Part shown: in pieces, positions 41,744 through 55,230 of the stretch
Layout: every line of letters begins with the position of its first letter
How positions within the stretch are numbered: position 1 is the first letter of the stretch
NCBI RefSeq assembly: GCF_000224145.3
Contig: NC_020176.2
Coordinates: 4,625,825 to 4,689,824, forward strand
Source: Ciona intestinalis
Taxonomy: Eukaryota > Chordata > Ascidiacea > Phlebobranchia > Cionidae
Reading direction: 5' to 3'
DNA length: 64,000 nt
The notes under the pieces: generated by a model
The model's input: only the letters and a program-made list of their open reading frames with translations
What the model was told of the DNA's origin: nothing
The model's database searches: none
Position numbers and translations under genes: made by a program

Positions 41744-44700
41744 CTGTGAGGAGAACGTACACACAAGGTAGTTGCATTTCGACAAAGTGAATATATCAAC
41801 CACAACACCACGTAAACTTTTCTTGGTGTATCGACTTTGTAAACTTGCCGACTTAGATATTGAAGTGTCGCTGATGAACTTATACTTGGGGTAACTGGGG
41901 AAAGTATTGAAATAATGAGACAATATACAACAAAGACAAAGCTATGGTTATTCAAGTGGAGGTTTCCTAACTCCAGGGGTTTAGGGAGTATATATATTTT
42001 ACATAAACCACTGCAGTATACTATAACCTGAGGAAACAATAAGGACAGTTTTTATCAATGAGACATAACATAAATTTCTTTCATCTCTTACTGAAGGTAA
42101 CAAAGATTAGATTAATTAAAACAATAAAAAGGAAAATAACAGCAAAACGACAGTTGTTAAAAAAACCTGCTACAAGTAAAAACAAGCAGTCATTCCTTAG
42201 TTCGGTTCGAAATTTAAACTTATAGTTAGTGTGGTGACTGTTGCAGCATATTATCTAACTTGCAGGTATTCATTATAAAGCTATTAATATGTATAATCAT
42301 TCTACAAAATCACAGATTATCAACTGCCAAAGTAGTGATACCAACTGGCTTTATATTGTATTAATTTAAACATTTTTTCATGTCTGTTTTTAAACTACCA
42401 ACAATTCTTGTACTGGGTTCAATCAATCAACACATTCGTTTAAGTAGTGGGCAAACCATTAACAAAATCTAGGGTGACATTGTTAAAATACAGTTACACT
42501 CATAGTTGTCAAACATAGGGAACCTCATTGATTAATGCGGTGAATGCAATATACTTTGGCTCTGCTTGTTTGTATAGACACCTAACAGCAGGGTAAAATC
42601 TGGGGTGACATTGTTAAAATAAAGTTACACTCATAGTTGTCAAACATAGGGAACCTCATTGATTAATGTGGTAATTGCAATATACTTTGGCTCTGCTTGT
42701 TTGTATAGACACCTAACAGCAGGGTAAAATCTGGGGTAACATTGTTAAAATACAGTTACACTCATAGTTGTCAAACATAGGGAACCTCATTGATTATTGT
42801 GGTGAATGCAAAATACTTTGGTTCTGCTTGTTTGTATAGACACGAACAGCTAGTTTGGTCTTAAAACTAGGGTGGTAAAACACATGATGCCACTCAAACC
42901 AATATTAGCCCTTTTTTTGAACAACAACTTAACCATATTATGTTATTAACCCCACGTTACCTTTTCTTTGCATCAGCCAGCACGGTAGGATCATCTGAAG
43001 CGATGTAAACCTTACGTGTAACTTGCTTTGGTGACTTTGACTTGACAAGTTGCAGTTCATATTTAGCGTACCAATCCTCCACATGTTTCATGTACTCTTT
43101 TACGTCGTGGTAAGCAGCTTCCGTGCCAACTTTATCCGTGCGTCGAACCTGGATACTGTGGAGACAATATATGTTGTGGTTATTTCTTGGTAACTCCAAT
43201 AAATTCCGCGAATTTGACCCTGATCTGGTGCTCATGAAGTTAAATAATCATTGTGTAAAAAAATAAAGTAAGGTTTTAGAGCTACGAAAGCGAAACAGAC
43301 AAAATATATGTTTCTTAAGCCTAATCTGTAATAAACTTTGTGAATCTAACCCTGATCTGGTGCTCATAGAGTTGAACGATTCTTGTGTAAAGAAATACAG
43401 TATTACAATGGGCTTGATTTTGTCTCTTGCGTTTTCGTAGCACCAGTTTCTTACAGTTATTTCTTGGAGCACAATGTGGTTTATGATTATAGTGAAGTAT
43501 AATGGGTATTATTAGCCAGAATTCACAAATAAAGTTAAGTATAGGGGTAAGGAAAATACAACATGCTCACAATGCAAGTACTTAACCACTAAACATACGT
43601 GGTAACTCGTAAGCTGGCTCGAGGTGTATGAAACAGAACGACTGTCGTTTTCCAGCAACGCCAGGATAAATAAGTTACATTCAAACGCAGTGCTGTATGA
43701 TAGCGATATTCCCAACAAACAAACATCACACATGCAACACTTAATACTGAATTCAATGTATAGAGGTTTAGTAACCTAATATGTAACCCTATCGCAAGTG
43801 CTCAACCATAGTGCTACAATGTATGTTATTTCATTCAAACAACCCACCCTATGCAACACTCACCCCACTATCGGGTCGTCGAAGTCGATTCCTTTCATTG
43901 CTTCGTTAACTTCCGTATCCAACCACGCCTGAGGTCGCAATAGATATCTCATAAACTGCCCCACCCACCACACGGAGGGGTTGCCGTGCAGACGGAGGAG
44001 ACGATCGGATAAATCTTCGGGGATCCCGAGGGGGAGATACGGGGGTCGGTTCGCTACGCCGTCGATAATGGGTAAGCTGACCACTCGATGGCTGGAGGAG
44101 GAGGATTCACCTGGGTGGGTGGGGTTATTGGGAATCAGTGTTACAGAATTTATAAGTGAAATTTTTAGCAAAATCTGGGGTGACATTGTTAAAATACAGT
44201 TACACTCATAGTTGTCAAACATAGGGAACCTCATTGATTAATGTGGTGAATGCAATATACTTTGACTCTGCTTGTTTGTATAGACATCTAACAGCAGGGT
44301 AAAATCTAGGGTGACATTGTTAAAATACAGTTACACTCATAGTTGTCAAACATAGGGAACCTCATTGATTAATGTGGTGAATGCAATATACTTTGACTCT
44401 GCTTGTTTGTATGGACATCTAACAGCAGGGTAAAATCTACGGTGACATTGTTAAAATACAGTTAAACTCATAGTTGTCAAACATAGGAAACCTCATTGAT
44501 TAATGTGGTGAATGCAATATACTTTGGCTCTGCTAATTTGTATAGACAACCAACAGCAAGGTAAAATCTAGGGTGCATTGTTAAAATACAGTTACACACA
44601 TAGTTGTCAAACATAGGCAGACAACGGAACATATCATTTGCTGACAATTTAGACTCATAAGGAGCCACTGGTTTGAATCAATTATCGTCAAGTCATTTCC

Positions 44701-47700
44701 GATAATTGATCCAGCATGTATTGCTCCACCAATTTGAATGCGTCATGTCAACCCACAATGGGCATTGAAGTTTCCAATGAACTAACAGGATGTTTATATG
44801 ACAGAAGATAAATCGTATTATGTCATGGGAAGTGTTCAAACTACACATGTTATCTAATCCAGGTTAGTTGCTATGATGCTATCAACACTTAACCAAACTA
44901 TTTAACAATGTCATCCCAGACTTTACTAAATATTTTAAAAGCTGACGACGATAGTTATCACAAAGAACTCACAAAAAAATCTGACAAAAAAATGACAAAA
45001 AATCAAAAATAGGTGACAAAAAAATCTGACAAAAGAGCTTATAGCCTTTTTTTATAGTTATCAACACAATTACACTCTTTTAACTTGAACCTCACCTGTC
45101 CAGGGAGCCATGGGATGTCCTGCTGTTGTACAAGTGTCACTCACAGGTTGGAACACGGTCTCCCAACCTTCAGGGTTGTACCTCCAGCTGTTAGACTCGA
45201 TAATCAATGTTCTTTGCGTCCCGAACGCGACCATGAAGCAATACACCAGATGGTGGACTTGACATCCGAACCCACAACCTTTGTTAAGGTTACACACAAG
45301 CTGTTTGGCCTTGGAACAATCTTTAGGGTTCTGGAATTCAAATAAAATTCAGTTTAATGTCATTACCTTTAAAAAAAAATGATCTAAAATATACCAACAG
45401 TATGAAAAATTTGTGATGTTAAAGGACAGACATTTAAAAACACAAATGAATTGCCAGATTAATCTCTTTCCGACTTTTACCAGCTTCAGCATACTTGGTA
45501 GCAACAACAATACAACATACATATATATGAATGTACATATTAACAACGTGCAACCATGTACAATCTTCTAATAAATATTTATTCGCAATAATTTTCTTAT
45601 ACACCTCAAAATATGGGTAAGCTGCATGAAGCTAAAGCTATTAAAGTCAAAACCTTCAATGAAAATTGATATTAAACAAAGACCTGAATAAATTTAATTC
45701 GTTTTTGAACCAAGTCTTGTAGTTGTTGAGCTTCTACATTCCTCCATGCGTTGTCTAATGACGTAACCTCTTCACTATCTAACAATGCCGCTCTGTGATG
45801 TCATAATCAGGTTTATTACAATATAAGGTGTATATATAATATATAAAGGTGTTTGGTAGATATAAAGACAACACTACACACAAATGTTGTCCCTCAACAG
45901 TAAGGATGAGGAATATGAATACACCATGTTTGTCTGGTGTATAAGGAGACACCCATGTTATAACTCGACAGTGAGCATGAGGTGTATGAATACACCATGT
46001 GTCTGGTGTATAAGAAGACGCCCATGTTATAACTTGACAGTGAGCATGAGGTGTATGAATACACCATGTGTCTGGTGTATAAGAAGACACCCATGTTATA
46101 ACTTGACAGTGAGCATGAGGTGTATGAATACACCATGTGTCTGGTGTATAACTAGACAGTGATGTCATGAGTTGTTTGAATACACCATGTGTGTCTGGTG
46201 TATAAGAAGACACCCATGTTATAACTCGACAGTGAGCATGAGGTGTATGAATACACCATGTGTGTCTGGTGTATGAGAAGACACCCATGTTATAACTCGA
46301 CAGTGAGCAGGAGTTGTTTGAATACACCATGTGTGTCTGGTGTATAAGAAGTCACCCATGTTATAACTTGACAGTGAGCATGAGGTGTATGAATACACCA
46401 TGTGTGTCTGGTGTATAAGAAGACACCCATGTTATAACTCGACAGTGAGCAGGAGTTGTTTGAATACACCATGTGTGTCTGGTGTATAAGAAGTCACCCA
46501 TGTTATAACTTGACAGTGAGCAGGAGTTGTTTGAATACACCATGTGTGTCTGGTGTATAAGAAGTCACCCATGTTATAACTCGACAGTGAGCACGAGGTG
46601 TTTGAATACACTATAAGTGTTTGCATAAGTTATAACAGTGGTATGCACAGGAACAGGCACATCAGTAAACGATTTATGAAGTTAAAACTTTCAATATACA
46701 GTATGTCACTCATGTCTATTAAACTTTATTACTTAAATTCAATGAATGTTTTATAAAGTGGTGGCTTTTCCCTGTTGTCACTATCGGGTTGTAGCAACCT
46801 GGATGTTGGAGTAATTCGACAGCTTTTGTCTAAAACTCTAAATTTCATGTCTTATGACGTATTACTGTAGGACCTCGCCCATATAGAATAGAATGTGCGT
46901 ATACAATGTTGGGGTAATGGGCCAACTCTGACCTAAATCTCAGGTCCCATGGCTTGCCTCACCATAGGACCTCACCCATATAGAACAGAATGTGCATAAT
47001 CAATATCACATCTTACCTAAGCTGGGTTTTTAATCTTTCCATGATTTCATTTATATTTGATTCAGTGTTGCCAGATATTTTCTTGAGCGAATTAAGTTCG
47101 GTTTCCGTTGAATACAACAACTCGGCAATATCGTCTTGAACTTTCCGTAATAGTTTCTCATGTTCTTTACTGGGTGTTCGCGAGTCTGTATAGACACAAG
47201 ATGGTATTAGAAACTATTAAGAAACTATAACACATATTCACAGCCAAAATCTGGTGTTGCGTAATATATGTAACAGAAAAAAATCAACTCAGAAAATTGT
47301 ATAATAGGCTAATAGAGATATATATTTTGCCTAAATGGCATCATAAGTCTCATATTCAAATAGAACTTATAAACAGCGCATTTTCCTCATTTTTTACAAA
47401 ATCTAGTGTGACATAATTTTGAAATTAGTTACACTCATATTTTTAAGGTGTAAAACAACACCAATTCAAAATATATTCACAAAACAAGTAAATATAGATC
47501 CACATATTGGTTGTGTCATATTATGGTGATAACATTTGACCCTGATGATGTCAACTGACATCAGATGTTGTATTACCTCAATCACTATGTAATAAACCAT
47601 ATATATATTTATATGAATATGATGTTCTATTTTATTGAGCCAATGGCAGTAAACAATGTCCTAGCTTAATGCAAAATCATCTCATTGTTTCATCATTGAT

Positions 47701-50700
47701 TTAATTAGTTCATAAAACTTTACACCTATGTTTGTATGCAGTAAAACATGTCAATTAACTTGTCAATTTTATAGTGTCTGTTCTAGAAATTAAAACAAAA
47801 TATAGTTGCCCATTGGTCAACACCTAATATATTTATTTAATCAACTCATTCAGACTTAACATAATTAATTTAAAATGTAGGAAACAGCTAACAGGTGTTG
47901 CCTTGTTACAAACATGATAATTGATGTTAATTAATAAGTCTAGGTCAGTATTTGTAATTTGCATTGTGTTGGTTATGGTCGAACAAGTAGGAATCACCAC
48001 CAACACACACATTGGTCAATTGGTCAAATCAAAGGGAAGTGATTAGGAAATACCACTGTAGGTACAAAGAGGAAGAAAGTAACAAATTGATGGAGAATTC
48101 AACTTATTTTGAATCAAGAATCCATAGTTTGTTGTGTTTGTGTACAAATTTAAAATGGACAAAGCAGAAAGTATTGACCAATTTATATCACTATTTTGGT
48201 GTTTTTTTTCTAATGACCCATTCTTTATGCGTGACGTCCTACAGTGTGACACGCTATGAAATCTGATATTTAGTAAATGGCCCATTTCCCCAAAACTTAC
48301 CTGTCTTTTTATAATTCGCACCTTACTGCTTTTACAAAAAAAATTTTAAAAAGACTATTTTTATTGAGTAAATTGTGCTTGGGTGATTTTTAGTCTACAG
48401 GTGACCAGTAGAGTAATGGTCGCAAAAATTTCAAATTCAAATATTGGAAATTTGAGTTATCTATTCTTAGTAATTTAATGCGCCCTTTATGAAGTTAATC
48501 CCATTATAAATGATGAAATATTGAAAGCATCGAAGCAATATATACGACTTAATTTGAACAACTGGGTTTGGATCGAGCTGTGCCGTAAATTATTCATGAG
48601 TTGAAATGATGGTAGACGGAAAAAAGTCAGAAATTACAATGTTTATATTTTGTATGAGGGCCAAGCATGTAATAAGGACATCATGCAACAAAAGTTTTGA
48701 TTATACGGCAGTTTATTTTGGGTGCCTGGGGTAACAAGGTATGATTGAGTTTGAAACCTGTTTATTTGCAATGAAATATTAATCTATGAAAAATATTAGG
48801 AGAAAGGCGTTTAACGATTTATAATTAAATATTAATCTATGAAATATTTTAAGAGAAATATTGGGGCATTTTACTTGCTTTATTATAATTTGGAATGTGG
48901 GTAACAGTGCTGTACAGTTTCTTGAAAAAAAATCCTAATTTTGAAACTATATTATTATTATTCATAAACAGATTAAGTGCACTGTAATGCATTAACTTTT
49001 TAAATCTTAGCATTTTTATGGCAATGCCACCCCCGGTTTGGTTTTAGAACATTCTACGTTTAAATCCGATGGTAAATGAAATACACCTACGCACGCATTA
49101 CACCTATGCATGTTTCATAACATGCATTACATCTATGCATGTATCATAGCATGAACTATAAGCTAAAGGTGGTTTGGTTGAACTAATCTTTGTACGCAAA
49201 CATGGTGACTTCCTGATCATGATTAAAATAGAATAAATTAACAATGGAAAAGGAGGAAACGGTTTAAAGATAGAATAGAAAACATGTAACAAAAGTCAAA
49301 ACCAGTTGAACCTAAATCGATATTGGAAATTGTGTATTTATAGGAGCATGTACGGAAACTTTGACGCATTGATTTTTTTCTATTAGTTGAAATACAAGCT
49401 GTGTGCTTACAAATGTAAAACATACTACAGAAACAAAGTTCTTGCATACTATGGAGTTTAATAATGACATTTAGTAGGGTGAGGGAAGATGGGACACCTT
49501 TAGCACATATTATCCAAATATCCTGATTATGTTTTGAACAATTAACAACAGTCTATGTGAGCCTTGGGATACAGTTTTATAATTCTTTGAATGTTCTTTG
49601 TTTACCACCAAAGGGGACGAGAAAATAGAATGAAAAGGTGTCCAATCTTCCCCCATCCCACCATTATATATATGTATTTGGAACATTAAATTTTTCTTAA
49701 CTAATCTTAAAGATGAATGCACCAAGTTTTTAGTTAATCTCATAAATTTTGAGAAACTAAATAAAGTTAACCAGTTACCTAGATGGTGGCCAGTATTCTT
49801 TGTAATTGATTCCACGTTTTGCAAACACGCTTGTAGCCTTAACCTCAGATTCCGAAGGTTTGTGTTTTTGCTCTCGCTCTCATTGATAGGAACCACCCCC
49901 ACAGCACTATAAAGATCATTGTTACAACAAAAGACCAAGAATACATTAATATGGTGAACAAAGGAGTGGGAAATAGGGTGTATATTAACCTTTAGGTGCG
50001 GCTACAGGCAACATGTCCCAGTAAGCAGCCATAATGTAAGCCCATGAAACATTATTTTACGTTTTAATAATTTATGTCTTAAGTACTTTGGAAAAATATT
50101 TATTTATAGTGGGGTCTGGGCGACTGGATATATTGGCAAAAAAATAAATAACAATTTAGAATTCACAATGTATTTAAATGTACTTTTCATATTAAGATAT
50201 AGGAAATTTAAATAGGAGACTGACGATGCCATTTAGGCGATATATATATGTATATATATAATAATTGGTTGAACTTGTTTGTTACATTTTCGTAGCAACA
50301 GAACCTTTTTATTTAGCAGTAATTCAAATATAATTTAATCTTACTTTAGGTTTTGAGCGATTTTTTTAAGTTGATTATTCTGTCTTTGTAATTCCTCAAT
50401 GGCAGCGAATGCTTTGTCCAAATCATTTCTCTCGTGGTTGGAACGCTCGCTAAAATAAACAAAATGCAAATGAACGAAAATTTACATAAGCTTTGTAACA
50501 AATGTTTGAGGAAGCTTCATTAATCAGTATTGTGTTGTAATGTGGTGAGACAAGGCTCTTGGGACAATCTAATTTAAATACAAGATTCCTTCTGTTATTG
50601 ATCAACTGTTGGTGAAAAAGGTAAAATGAAGCATTCTGTCGCTTTCGATCAATAATTATTTTATCAAGATAAATTTAACAATAAGAAAACAAATTTAGCC

Positions 50701-51452
50701 TCTCTTTGAGGTTTGGTTTACAGAATTTGATAATGAAAAATAAATAAGACTTATTTAATATTTATCTTTGTATGGTAAATTGGTATGGCAACTTTAGAAT
50801 CCCTAACATAGATGTTCAAATATTTATTTTATACAACTTGTGCCCACTTGAGTTACCACATTGTCCACATATATATTAAACTTTGAGGGGGTTTGTTTTT
50901 CATATTTTATTTATTCATGGGAATGTTTAGTCTAACTAAACTTGGAGCACTAGTGGAGAATTTTCCAGCATTTTACACATTAGACTAGTGGGAAGTGTTA
51001 GAGGTTGGTAGTCCAGTCTGCAGAATATGGCAGTTTCTCCTCCTAACCAGATCGTGTGCACACAAGCTGTTATTTTTCACAAGCGCGCTTGCTTTCATTA
51101 AAAATTGGCAGGCCCTTTCCACAAACTATGGCGTGCATAACCAAAAACTTGTAAACAAAATCTCTTATACACCTGCCATACTCTGCAGGCTGGTTTGTTT
51201 AGGGTTTAGTTAGGGGGTAGGAGCTACTGGTTATTTGGGTTAGTGGTTGATTGTTATGTTTAGCTGTTAACAGATAACGTAGGGGGGATTGTTAATTAGC
51301 ACTAGATTTGGTTCCATGTCCAGCAATAAGTAACTTATTCCATATTTTAATCATACTTACAGCATAGAATCTTGGTTTCTGGATAGATATATCAACGCAG
51401 TGCACCAGATAAATATGATAATAACAATAAGGATCTCGTATGTTCTTCTCAT
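41744..51452 (-). CDS. FUT8: alpha-1,6-fucosyltransferase FUT8, C-terminal SH3 part not found
   Basis: Nine exons: 51361-51452, 50345-50449, 49779-49906, 47017-47185, 45684-45792, 45096-45330, 43864-44110, 42961-43155, 41744-41894. They join in phase to 477 residues. It starts with a Golgi type II signal-anchor ([19 protein letters not shown]), then a coiled-coil stem. The catalytic GT23 part is very clear: [59 protein letters not shown] and LVCTFSSQ. Arg366 and Arg367 match the human Arg365/Arg366 needed for GDP-fucose use. The enzyme adds core fucose to the innermost GlcNAc of N-glycans in the Golgi. Human FUT8 continues for about 105 residues with an SH3 domain; these are missing here, beside the gap at 41160-41284. 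Confidence 0.97.
42470..42855 (+). repeat. type A 131-bp repeat, three copies
   Basis: 'gtgacattgttaaaatacag' and 'ctctgcttgtttgtatagac' repeat at 131-bp spacing in a FUT8 intron. Confidence 0.92.
43200..43410. repeat. local duplication in a FUT8 intron
   Basis: 'gaccctgatctggtgctcat' near 43217 recurs as 'aaccctgatctggtgctcat' near 43349, each followed by a similar 'gttaa/gttgaa...cttgtgtaaa' stretch. Confidence 0.65.
43575..43690 (+). mobile_element. SINE tail copy
   Basis: 'acatacgtggtaactcgtaa', 'gtgtatgaaacagaacg' and 'ggataaataagttacattca' with an internal deletion. Confidence 0.65.
44165..44620 (+). repeat. type A 131-bp repeat, about 3.5 copies
   Basis: Same monomer, next to FUT8 exon 43864-44110. 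The copies here share 'ctttgactctgc' and 'agacatctaac', a local subtype. Confidence 0.92.
45898..46625 (+). repeat. 71-bp minisatellite, about ten copies
   Basis: Units of 69-71 bp with subtypes 'gagcaggagttgtttgaata' and 'gagcatgaggtgtatgaata' interleaved. It lies in FUT8 intron 4, 100 bp from exon 45684-45792. Confidence 0.95.
46795..47010 (+). repeat. 97-bp repeat, two units
   Basis: 'gacctcgcccatatagaata' and 'gacctcacccatatagaaca' about 100 bp apart, with 'gtaatgggccaactctgac' between. It abuts FUT8 exon 47017-47185. Confidence 0.75.
47186..49470. other. FUT8 intron 3, no recognised element in most of it
   Basis: AT-rich intron. At 47395-47450 there is one decayed stretch like the type A repeat ('aaaatctagtgtgacataat'). 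I see no gene or clear mobile element up to the MITE at 49472. Confidence 0.5.
49472..49665. mobile_element. TAGTAGGG-family MITE, copy 5
   Basis: Left 'tagtagggtgagggaagatg', right 'cttcccccatcccacca', internal 'gttctttgtttacca'. Confidence 0.87.
51010..51195. repeat. sequence with 21-bp terminal inverted repeats
   Basis: 'ccagtctgcagaatatggca' near 51012 is inverted at about 51174-51194 ('tgccatactctgcaggctgg'), with two mismatches. The spacer shows no coding. It may be a small DNA transposon remnant. Confidence 0.45.
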
Positions 51453-52166
51453 GGTTGCAACTTTTATAATTATATAAATATTAGCATAATGTGAATCCTT
51501 CAGTGTTGAAACATCCTTATTTTATGCTGCATGCAGTAGATGGTATAATACAGACGTTTCTGTAACAAAACATTGATTTTTAACGTTTATAGCTCAAATT
51601 TCTAAAAAAATATGAAACTTGCTAATTCGATTATTTGCTAAAAGTAAATATATAAACATATGTCTTACGCCGAACCAACGGAATTGCCTTAAAATTATAC
51701 ATATTTACGAAATTTCTAGCAAAGTATAATGGAAAAAAGTCTTAGGCATTCTGTGTAAAACAAAACCCTCATAAAAAATTAGCAATAAATAAACTAAAAT
51801 CTCTAAACATTACTTTAAAATATGTTTCCTAATTTAAACGTATCAAACATTAACGGAAAGTCAGGTTAACTGTTACAAGTATATTTAAACACACGAGACC
51901 CCTGTTGTTACCTTTTTCTTGCGTTCTCTCATTTGCTTTTTTTCTTACATGCTTAAAATTGCACACGGCACGCACTTGATTTTCAACCACAGTAATAATA
52001 CTTTAGGGGAGTCTTAAAATAATATTATAAAGCCAAAACAAATCAAAATGGTGCACAGTTTTAATGTTTGTTGTAGCAGACAATAATCGACTTTCCATGT
52101 ATGTAACTTTGTAATTGTTCTTACTTACCCCATCCTACAACACAAAACAATGTTATACGTGTAATT

Positions 52167-52357
52167 TAGTAGGGTGGGGAGAATACGGGAAATCTTTAGC
52201 ACATATATTCAAATATTCTGATCATGTTTAAACAATTAACGACGGTCTATGGGAGTTGTGCGGATACGGTTTTAAAATTCTTTAAATGTACTTTATTTAC
52301 AATACCGAATGGGTCAAGAAAATGAAAAAAAAGTGTTCCATCTTCCCTCACCCTACT
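52167..52357. mobile_element. TAGTAGGG-family MITE, copy 6
   Basis: Left 'tagtagggtggggagaatac', right 'catcttccctcaccctacta', both ends well kept. Confidence 0.88.
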
Positions 52358-53297
52358 ATACCAAACGTTCTGTGAAATATGGGTAACCTATCTTTTCCCA
52401 CCCTATCATGACAAGCGTACACGTGTATGGGCTATAATAAAATGAACGGCCCTGACTGAAGAATATTTCGATTACTTTGAGCTGAGCCTAATTAACAGGC
52501 AAAAGATATCGATTAAACTTTGTCTTTGATTGAAAACGTAACCCTGTATTTACCTTCAAGTAGACATCAACGTTTAACATTAGTGGTCAGACGAACACTT
52601 CCACTGTAACGTTTTTAAACTTCGTGGCATACATGGTTAAGTTAGTGTGTATCAAACATCGAAATCGTGACAAAAAGTACATAAGTTGTCAGGTTGAGTC
52701 GTTTATAGGTACATACACTATAAGTGGTTCATAGAGCTTTAGCTATTTTAAAAGTTAAACCAGTTTAAAGTGTTTGCAAAGAAAACTTTGCTAATAGTTT
52801 CGGTTTTTGTTTTGTCAAAGGTTTTTGCTATTTTTTCCTTCTTAATGTTGTCGCTATAAAAAGAGAGGGAATTTATTTTATTATACGCTTCTCGATTAGT
52901 TCATGCCTAAAATATCATTAATATAAAAAGAGATGCCATAACTTAGACAGAAGGAGATTATAGCAAAGAAATGCGGCGACGCATATATCCGTTAAAAAAA
53001 ATCAATATACTTTTAGGGATAAGTCGCTCAAATGGGAATATCTATGCAGTTTTGCATTAAGATTGGGATGTTAAAATACATCTGTCGCTTGAATTGCGGC
53101 GAATTAGGTATGTAGCATATGTCTGTACTTGCTAACACATGTATAAAATACCGCTACTAGATAATTCTTGTCAGATTGGGCAGTTTTTTACTGCAGAGCA
53201 CAGATAGGAAACGGTTAATAATTCGTAGTTTAAAAGATAAACAAAAATGGAAGATATGTATATATTTATGTAAAGAAAGAAAAGGTATTGATATATA

Positions 53298-53489
53298 TAG
53301 TAGGATGGGGGAAGATGGGACACCTTTGACACATAATAACCAAATATCCTGATCGTGTTTTAAACAATTAACAACGGTCTATGGGAGCCGTGAGAATAAA
53401 GTTTAATAAAAAATCGTTAAATGATTTTTTACTACCAAATTGGAAAAGAAAATAGATTGAAAAGGTGTCCCAACTTTCCCCACCCTACT
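53298..53489. mobile_element. TAGTAGGG-family MITE, copy 7
   Basis: Left 'tagtaggatgggggaagatg', right 'aactttccccaccctact', inside a TA-rich site. Confidence 0.88.
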
Positions 53490-55035
53490 TTAAAAACGTT
53501 TTGATTCATTTGTCGAAACGTGTATGCGTTGAACGTATATACGTCATACGTCGAAACGTGGGTATACGAAAAATAGATTTGTCAAAAGAGTTTCACAGAT
53601 TTATAATATGCCAGTCAGCAATAGTTTATGCAGTATAGGAAAATATATATTTAAGAACAAACGAGTGCTGTGTGTTAATCAATTTCGGAAGACGTCGGAA
53701 GAAATCGGTAAATTTTAATCAGGGTAATAAAATATTGATGTCTACTTTATGTAGGAGAGTCTGTACACACATAGCGCATACTATGGTTATATGTGAGGGA
53801 GAGCCTATACCGTGTGTGCTGGTTAAACTGAGAGGACAGCATAGTTATAACGAGTTGCTTATTAAGAGACCGCAATAAAGTATGGTGTTATATAGGATGG
53901 ACAAAAAAACGGTGTCTTTTGCTTATATGTTAAAAATAAAGCCGGAAACGAAGTTAAAAGAAAAAAAACAATATTTAGCTTAAATTTTGCCAATGTATAG
54001 CTATTATGGCATATTCTACTGCAGTCTTAATCGGTATAAACCAGTTTTCGGTTTAATCGTCAAGTTCCTGTTTACGATTTTGTTTTGACCAGAAATTATG
54101 TCGCTAGGCCAGTTTTAAAGTGATATTTTGACGAGTCTAATCATTTAATTGGATGAACATGTAATTACGTTGTGTGTGTGGTCTGCAATAATTTGGCCGT
54201 GTAAATATAATTGCACGCGACTATTAATTCAACCACTCGTTATGGCACATATAACGGTCATTATGGGGCGAAGCGATAAATGTAACGGTGAGCATTTTGA
54301 AGCAGGCGCATATCATAACTAGAGATGCGATGTAGCAGTGTTTTATGAGGTAATGAGTAAACACTGGCTTTAACCCCAAGTATCTTTGCTTTCCACGTCT
54401 AACTTCCAATATACAGAATAGAAACAGGTCCAGTAATTTTGAGTATATAGCGCTTAAGTATACTGTGGTAGCAGGGTTTGGCAGGTATTGTTATCTTGTA
54501 GCCAAATGCAAAGAAAATAGATTACATAATACAGTTGATAGCGATCTATCATAATTAAAACGCATTACCGTTCCGCATAGACACAACCGAATAGTAAAAT
54601 TCTCGCCTGTAGCGCAGATGTTCATATTTTAGTGTAACGTGTTTGAAACCACGCCCAATTTAAAAAAAACGATTACGTCATATTTGCTGGGTAAATTTGT
54701 GCACGCTACGCTAAAGTAACCGCATGAAATATTTATAAGCAAAGAAAGCTAAGCGCTATGCAGAATAAAACAATTCACTTTGACGTTTAATTTTATGGTT
54801 GAAGGGCTGGCGCTCTGTGTATGTGTGTGTTAATGTATATAAGTGTCGCCTTGCGGGTAATACTGTAGCAAATTTTGTTGTGAATTTACTTTTATTCTAT
54901 TGTATACGTATATGATAGTAAGGTGTTGGAAAAAGCTATGTGAGAAGTTTTAAATCCGTGTAGCTATTTTTTTGCAATCGTTTGTTTGTTGTTAGTTTGT
55001 GGCTACAACACATGCAATGAGCTACGTCTATAAAA

Positions 55036-55139
55036 CTGTTTCCTTACAACTCCCATAGACCGTTGTTAATTGTTTAAAACACGATCCGGATATTTGGATA
55101 TTATGTTCTAAAAGTGCCCCATCTTCCCCCACACTACTA
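55036..55139. mobile_element. TAGTAGGG-family MITE, right half only (copy 8)
   Basis: Starts at 'tgtttccttacaactcccat' and ends 'cttcccccacactacta'. It lies 30 bp upstream of the orphan gene's 3' splice site. Confidence 0.8.
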
Positions 55140-55169
55140 TACTTATAAATGCGTATATGTTTATTTCAG

Positions 55170-55230
55170 CATTGTGCATAGAGCAATGTTAACTGTTGGA
55201 CAATACGATTTGTTGACCTCATAATTAATC
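55170..55230 (+). promoter_or_regulatory. short 5'UTR after a 3' splice site
   Basis: 'gtttatttcag' ends at 55169. The 61-nt leader has an in-frame TAA at 55222, supporting the ATG at 55231 or 55234. It is a candidate spliced-leader acceptor. Confidence 0.4.

Larger units (their letters stand above)
51453..55169. other. divergent intergenic region between FUT8 and the orphan membrane gene
   Basis: About 3.7 kb between the starts of two genes on opposite strands, so it must contain both promoters. It holds two full MITEs and one half MITE. It also has a short repeat of 'cgtcgaaacgtg' near 53510-53570. No open frame is convincing. Confidence 0.6.

Noticed and set aside
45779-46626. Many overlapping open frames of 60-180 codons over the 71-bp minisatellites (also at 18409 and 38338-38959)
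   Set aside because: The unit length is not a multiple of three and the frames merely repeat the satellite. They differ between arrays and have no start or splice context.
53672-53878. A 68-codon plus-strand frame in the FUT8/orphan intergenic region
   Set aside because: No domain, no splice context and AT-rich composition. It is possible but unsupported.
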